From: Pavlovales sp. CCMP2436
Taxonomy: Eukaryota; Haptophyta; Pavlovophyceae; Pavlovales
Assembly: GCA_026770615.1 (NCBI GenBank)
Contig: MU631487.1
Location: 83,693-100,358 of the forward strand
Direction of reading: 5' to 3'
DNA length: 16,666 bases
The position numbers and the translations under genes were made by a program. Below the pieces are notes generated by a model. It saw only the letters and a program-made list of their open reading frames with translations, was not told the DNA's origin and ran no database searches. Below, one piece after another: positions 14,922 to 16,666 of this stretch; position 1 is the stretch's first letter; the number at the start of each line of letters is the position of its first letter.

Positions 14922-16588
14922 ATGTTGCGCATCACCCTCGCGTCGCTCATCCTCGCCGCCGCGCGCGGTGCCTCGCCGCGAGCTGTTGCGCTCGCGCGCG
15001 CCGCGGCAACCGGCGGCGGTGCGGTGCGTGGGCTCCCGCGCGCGCCTTGGCTCCGCCGGCCACCTGCGCGGATGCACGGGGGGCACGGGCACAGGCACAA
15101 CGATGACGACGATGACCACAGCACCCACCATAGCGGTCTGGCCGCCTCGCTCCGCTCGCTGTTCTTGCACCGCTGGTGGGCCGCCGGCAGCGCACCCGTG
15201 CCCACCTACGGTGCGCCACGCTACGCTGGCGGCAGCGCTGGCGGCAGCGGCAGCGCGGGCGCGACGGGCGGCTGGCTCTCCCGGGTGCTCCCGCACGAGG
15301 AGGACCGGATCACAGTGGTGGGCGCTGCGCTCAACGTGCTTCTCGCGGCGCTCAAGCTGCTGGCGGGCATCTACGGACACTCCGCCGCTATGGTGGCCGA
15401 CGCGGCGCACTCGATGTCCGACTTGGCGAGTGACGTCATCACGATGTGGTCGGTGCGCATGGGGCGCCTGCCGCCGGACGACGACCATCCTTACGGTCAC
15501 GAGCGTTACGAGGCGGTGGGCTCGTTGATCATCGCCGCCATGCTCGTCACAACGGGATGGGCCATCGGCGCACATGCCTGGGCACAGGGCCACTCCATTC
15601 TCGCGGGGCAGTCGGCCGTTGCAGCGGCACTGCAGGCGGGACACTCGCACGCGCACGCGCACTCGTTGTTCGTGACACAGGTGCCCAAGGCGATCTCGCT
15701 CTCCGCCGCTCTCTTCTCTTTGGTGAGCATACCTATCGTTATGAATATGAGAACATGAATAAGACAACAACAGTACTAAACTAATCTACTATACACATAC
15801 TTTTGCGAATAAGGGCGCTCTTCTCTTTGGTGAGCATACCATTTTTATGAAAAACATGACAATAATAAGAACATCTCTAATTGAATACTACATGCTCGTT
15901 CGAATTCGAGTTCGAATGGTAATACGAATACTGATACTACAAATAATGCGATGCGAATAACTAACAAATAACTAACAGGTGAGCAAGGAATGGCTCTTCC
16001 GCGCAACATCAGCCGTCGGACGCAGGTGCGAATTTTTTTTTTTTTTTTTTAGTTCATCACCTTGCTTTGTGATTGTTATTCGCAATATTCGAATTTTTCG
16101 AGTGAATGGTAGTGCTGCTCTCACAACCTCGGCTTCTGGCGCAAGTGCGTATTATTGACATTAGTCGTATTTTTAGTTTTGGTAGTATTGGGGCGCACCC
16201 TCTCCTCCGACTCCACCTCCCCCCCCCTCCTCCCCACCCCCCTCCTCCCACAGCCCCTCCCACCACCCTCCCCATCCTCCCCCCTCCCCACCCTCCTCCC
16301 TCAGCCCCTGCACTCTCCTCTCTCCCCAACGCACAGCAACCCAGCCCTAGTCCGAGTCCTACCCTAGCCCTCTGCCCCCGACACCGACCCTGACCGACCG
16401 AGCTTGAGTTGTCTGCGCGAACCATAGGCCTGCCCTGACCGTAGCCCTTACCCCCAAACCCAGGCTGGAGTCGTCTGTGCTGCTGGCCAACGCACAGCAT
16501 CACCGTTCCGACGCGCTCTCTTCGATCATGGCTTTCGTGGGGATCGCCTTCGCCATGCTGGGGGTGCCCATTCTCGACCCTGTCGCAG
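14922..16588 (+). CDS. Cation diffusion facilitator (CDF/ZnT/MTP) transporter, 3' incomplete
   Basis: Exons are 14922-15722, 15979-16025 and 16464-16588; the gene continues past the window after donor GTGAGC. Introns are 256 and 438 nt, phase 0 and 2, the third phase 1. Residues 1-17 are a signal peptide, followed by an Arg/Ala transit-like stretch. A His/Asp-rich segment (52-70) precedes the membrane core. TM1 is about 130-150. TM2 holds HSMSD (H163, D167), then DDDHPYGHERYE, a CDF hallmark. TM3 is about 197-220, then the His-rich loop HSHAHAH. KEWLFRATSAVGRR spans the exon 2 junction, and TM5 holds HHRSD (H295, D299). Paired HxxxD sites fit Zn2+/H+ antiport, as in ZnT9/MTP/FieF-like members. 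The earlier ATG at 14790 would put 44 repeat-derived residues in front and is rejected. The leader hints at plastid or secretory membranes. Confidence 0.9.
15711..15840 (+). repeat. Exon-intron junction duplicated inside intron 1 of the transporter
   Basis: The 23 nt at 15711-15733, spanning the end of exon 1 and its GTGAGC donor, recur exactly at 15818-15840, 107 bp downstream. The following TATGAA and ACATGA-AATAA strings also align. The second copy provides a decoy donor, but the intervening frame has a stop at 15756-15758, so using it would truncate the protein. Confidence 0.75.
16026..16463 (+). other. Intron 2 of the transporter, with T18 and C-rich tracts
   Basis: It starts GTGCGA and ends CCAAACCCAG. 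It contains an 18-T run (16033-16050) and a (C/T)-rich stretch at 16196-16330 with many CCCCTCC units. Open frames in the C-rich tract are proline-rich artefacts. Confidence 0.75.
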
Positions 16589-16631
16589 GTGAGCCCTAGC
16601 CAAATTGTTGTTGTTCTTATTATTGAAAACC

Positions 16632-16633
<2 letters not shown>

Positions 16634-16666
<33 letters not shown>
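16634..16666 (+). repeat. A33 homopolymer at the window edge
   Basis: It lies inside intron 3 of the transporter gene and reaches the last base. It may mark a place where assembly broke; it is not a poly-A tail, because the reading frame needs further exons. Confidence 0.85.

Noticed and set aside
16106..16393. Proline-rich ORFs in the C-rich tract
   Set aside because: They lie within intron 2 of the transporter, whose flanking exons join perfectly to give a CDF motif.
16634..16666. Poly-A as a retrocopy tail or transcript end
   Set aside because: The preceding exon ends in a GTGAGC donor and the CDF protein is incomplete, so this is intronic or an assembly edge.
1..16666. CRISPR arrays, bacterial operons, rRNA or tRNA genes
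   Set aside because: The tandem repeats have no spacer structure, genes have GT-AG introns, and no rRNA or tRNA signatures were found on either strand by eye.

Overview
The window looks like nuclear DNA of a unicellular eukaryotic alga. Coding stretches are very GC-rich with strong GC3 bias and sit between AT-richer spacers. Genes carry GT-AG introns, there are no operons or Shine-Dalgarno patterns, and simple repeats are abundant. One gene encodes a TMEM216-like ciliary transition-zone protein, so the organism probably makes flagella. Another begins with a signal peptide followed by a basic, Ala/Arg-rich transit-like segment, the bipartite leader typical of algae with secondary plastids. A haptophyte or related alga is my best guess. 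This is inference from style, not from a marker gene.

Layout. 1-721 (+): minisatellite and C-rich stretch, probably intronic, then the last exon of an unrecognised helical protein. 1200-1319 (+): one RCC1-repeat fragment. 1547-1972 (-): intronless TMEM216/Transmemb_17 protein. 2456-3521 (+): two-exon EGLN/PHD-type prolyl 4-hydroxylase. 4957-5466 (-): unrecognised ORF of lower GC, probably a relic. 5839-6020: short element with 16-bp flanking direct repeats. 6487-6812 (-): two-exon 75-residue protein. 6890-7705: dense direct and inverted repeats. 7783-8151 (+): thiolase-like C-terminal fragment. 8807-9550 (-): two-exon unknown protein with a coiled-coil-like tail. 9751-11220: a block of dispersed elements and minisatellites. 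11959-12641: inverted-repeat-bounded segment. 12754-14111 (-): unknown, probably plastid-targeted helical protein. 14922-16588 (+): three visible exons of a cation diffusion facilitator (Zn/Fe transporter), continuing past the window end.

The most interesting signal is a dispersed element present three times (2564-2816, about 7575-7705, and inverted at about 10019-10207). Each copy has a short hairpin at the same place, and copies 1 and 3 share a 23-nt identical block. Copy 1 is bounded by GT...AG and appears to be exactly the single intron of the prolyl hydroxylase gene, which makes it an introner-like (intron-generating) candidate. A second family (5855-6004 and 9751-9915) has one copy framed by a 16-bp target-site-like duplication whose inner edge coincides with the start of homology between the copies.

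The genes do not form an obvious pathway. They are independent housekeeping, ciliary, plastid and metal-transport genes scattered among mobile and degenerate sequence. A TTTAAA(A) motif lies about 20-105 bp upstream of four of the starts and may be the local core-promoter element. No homology search could be run; all family calls come from reading motifs.
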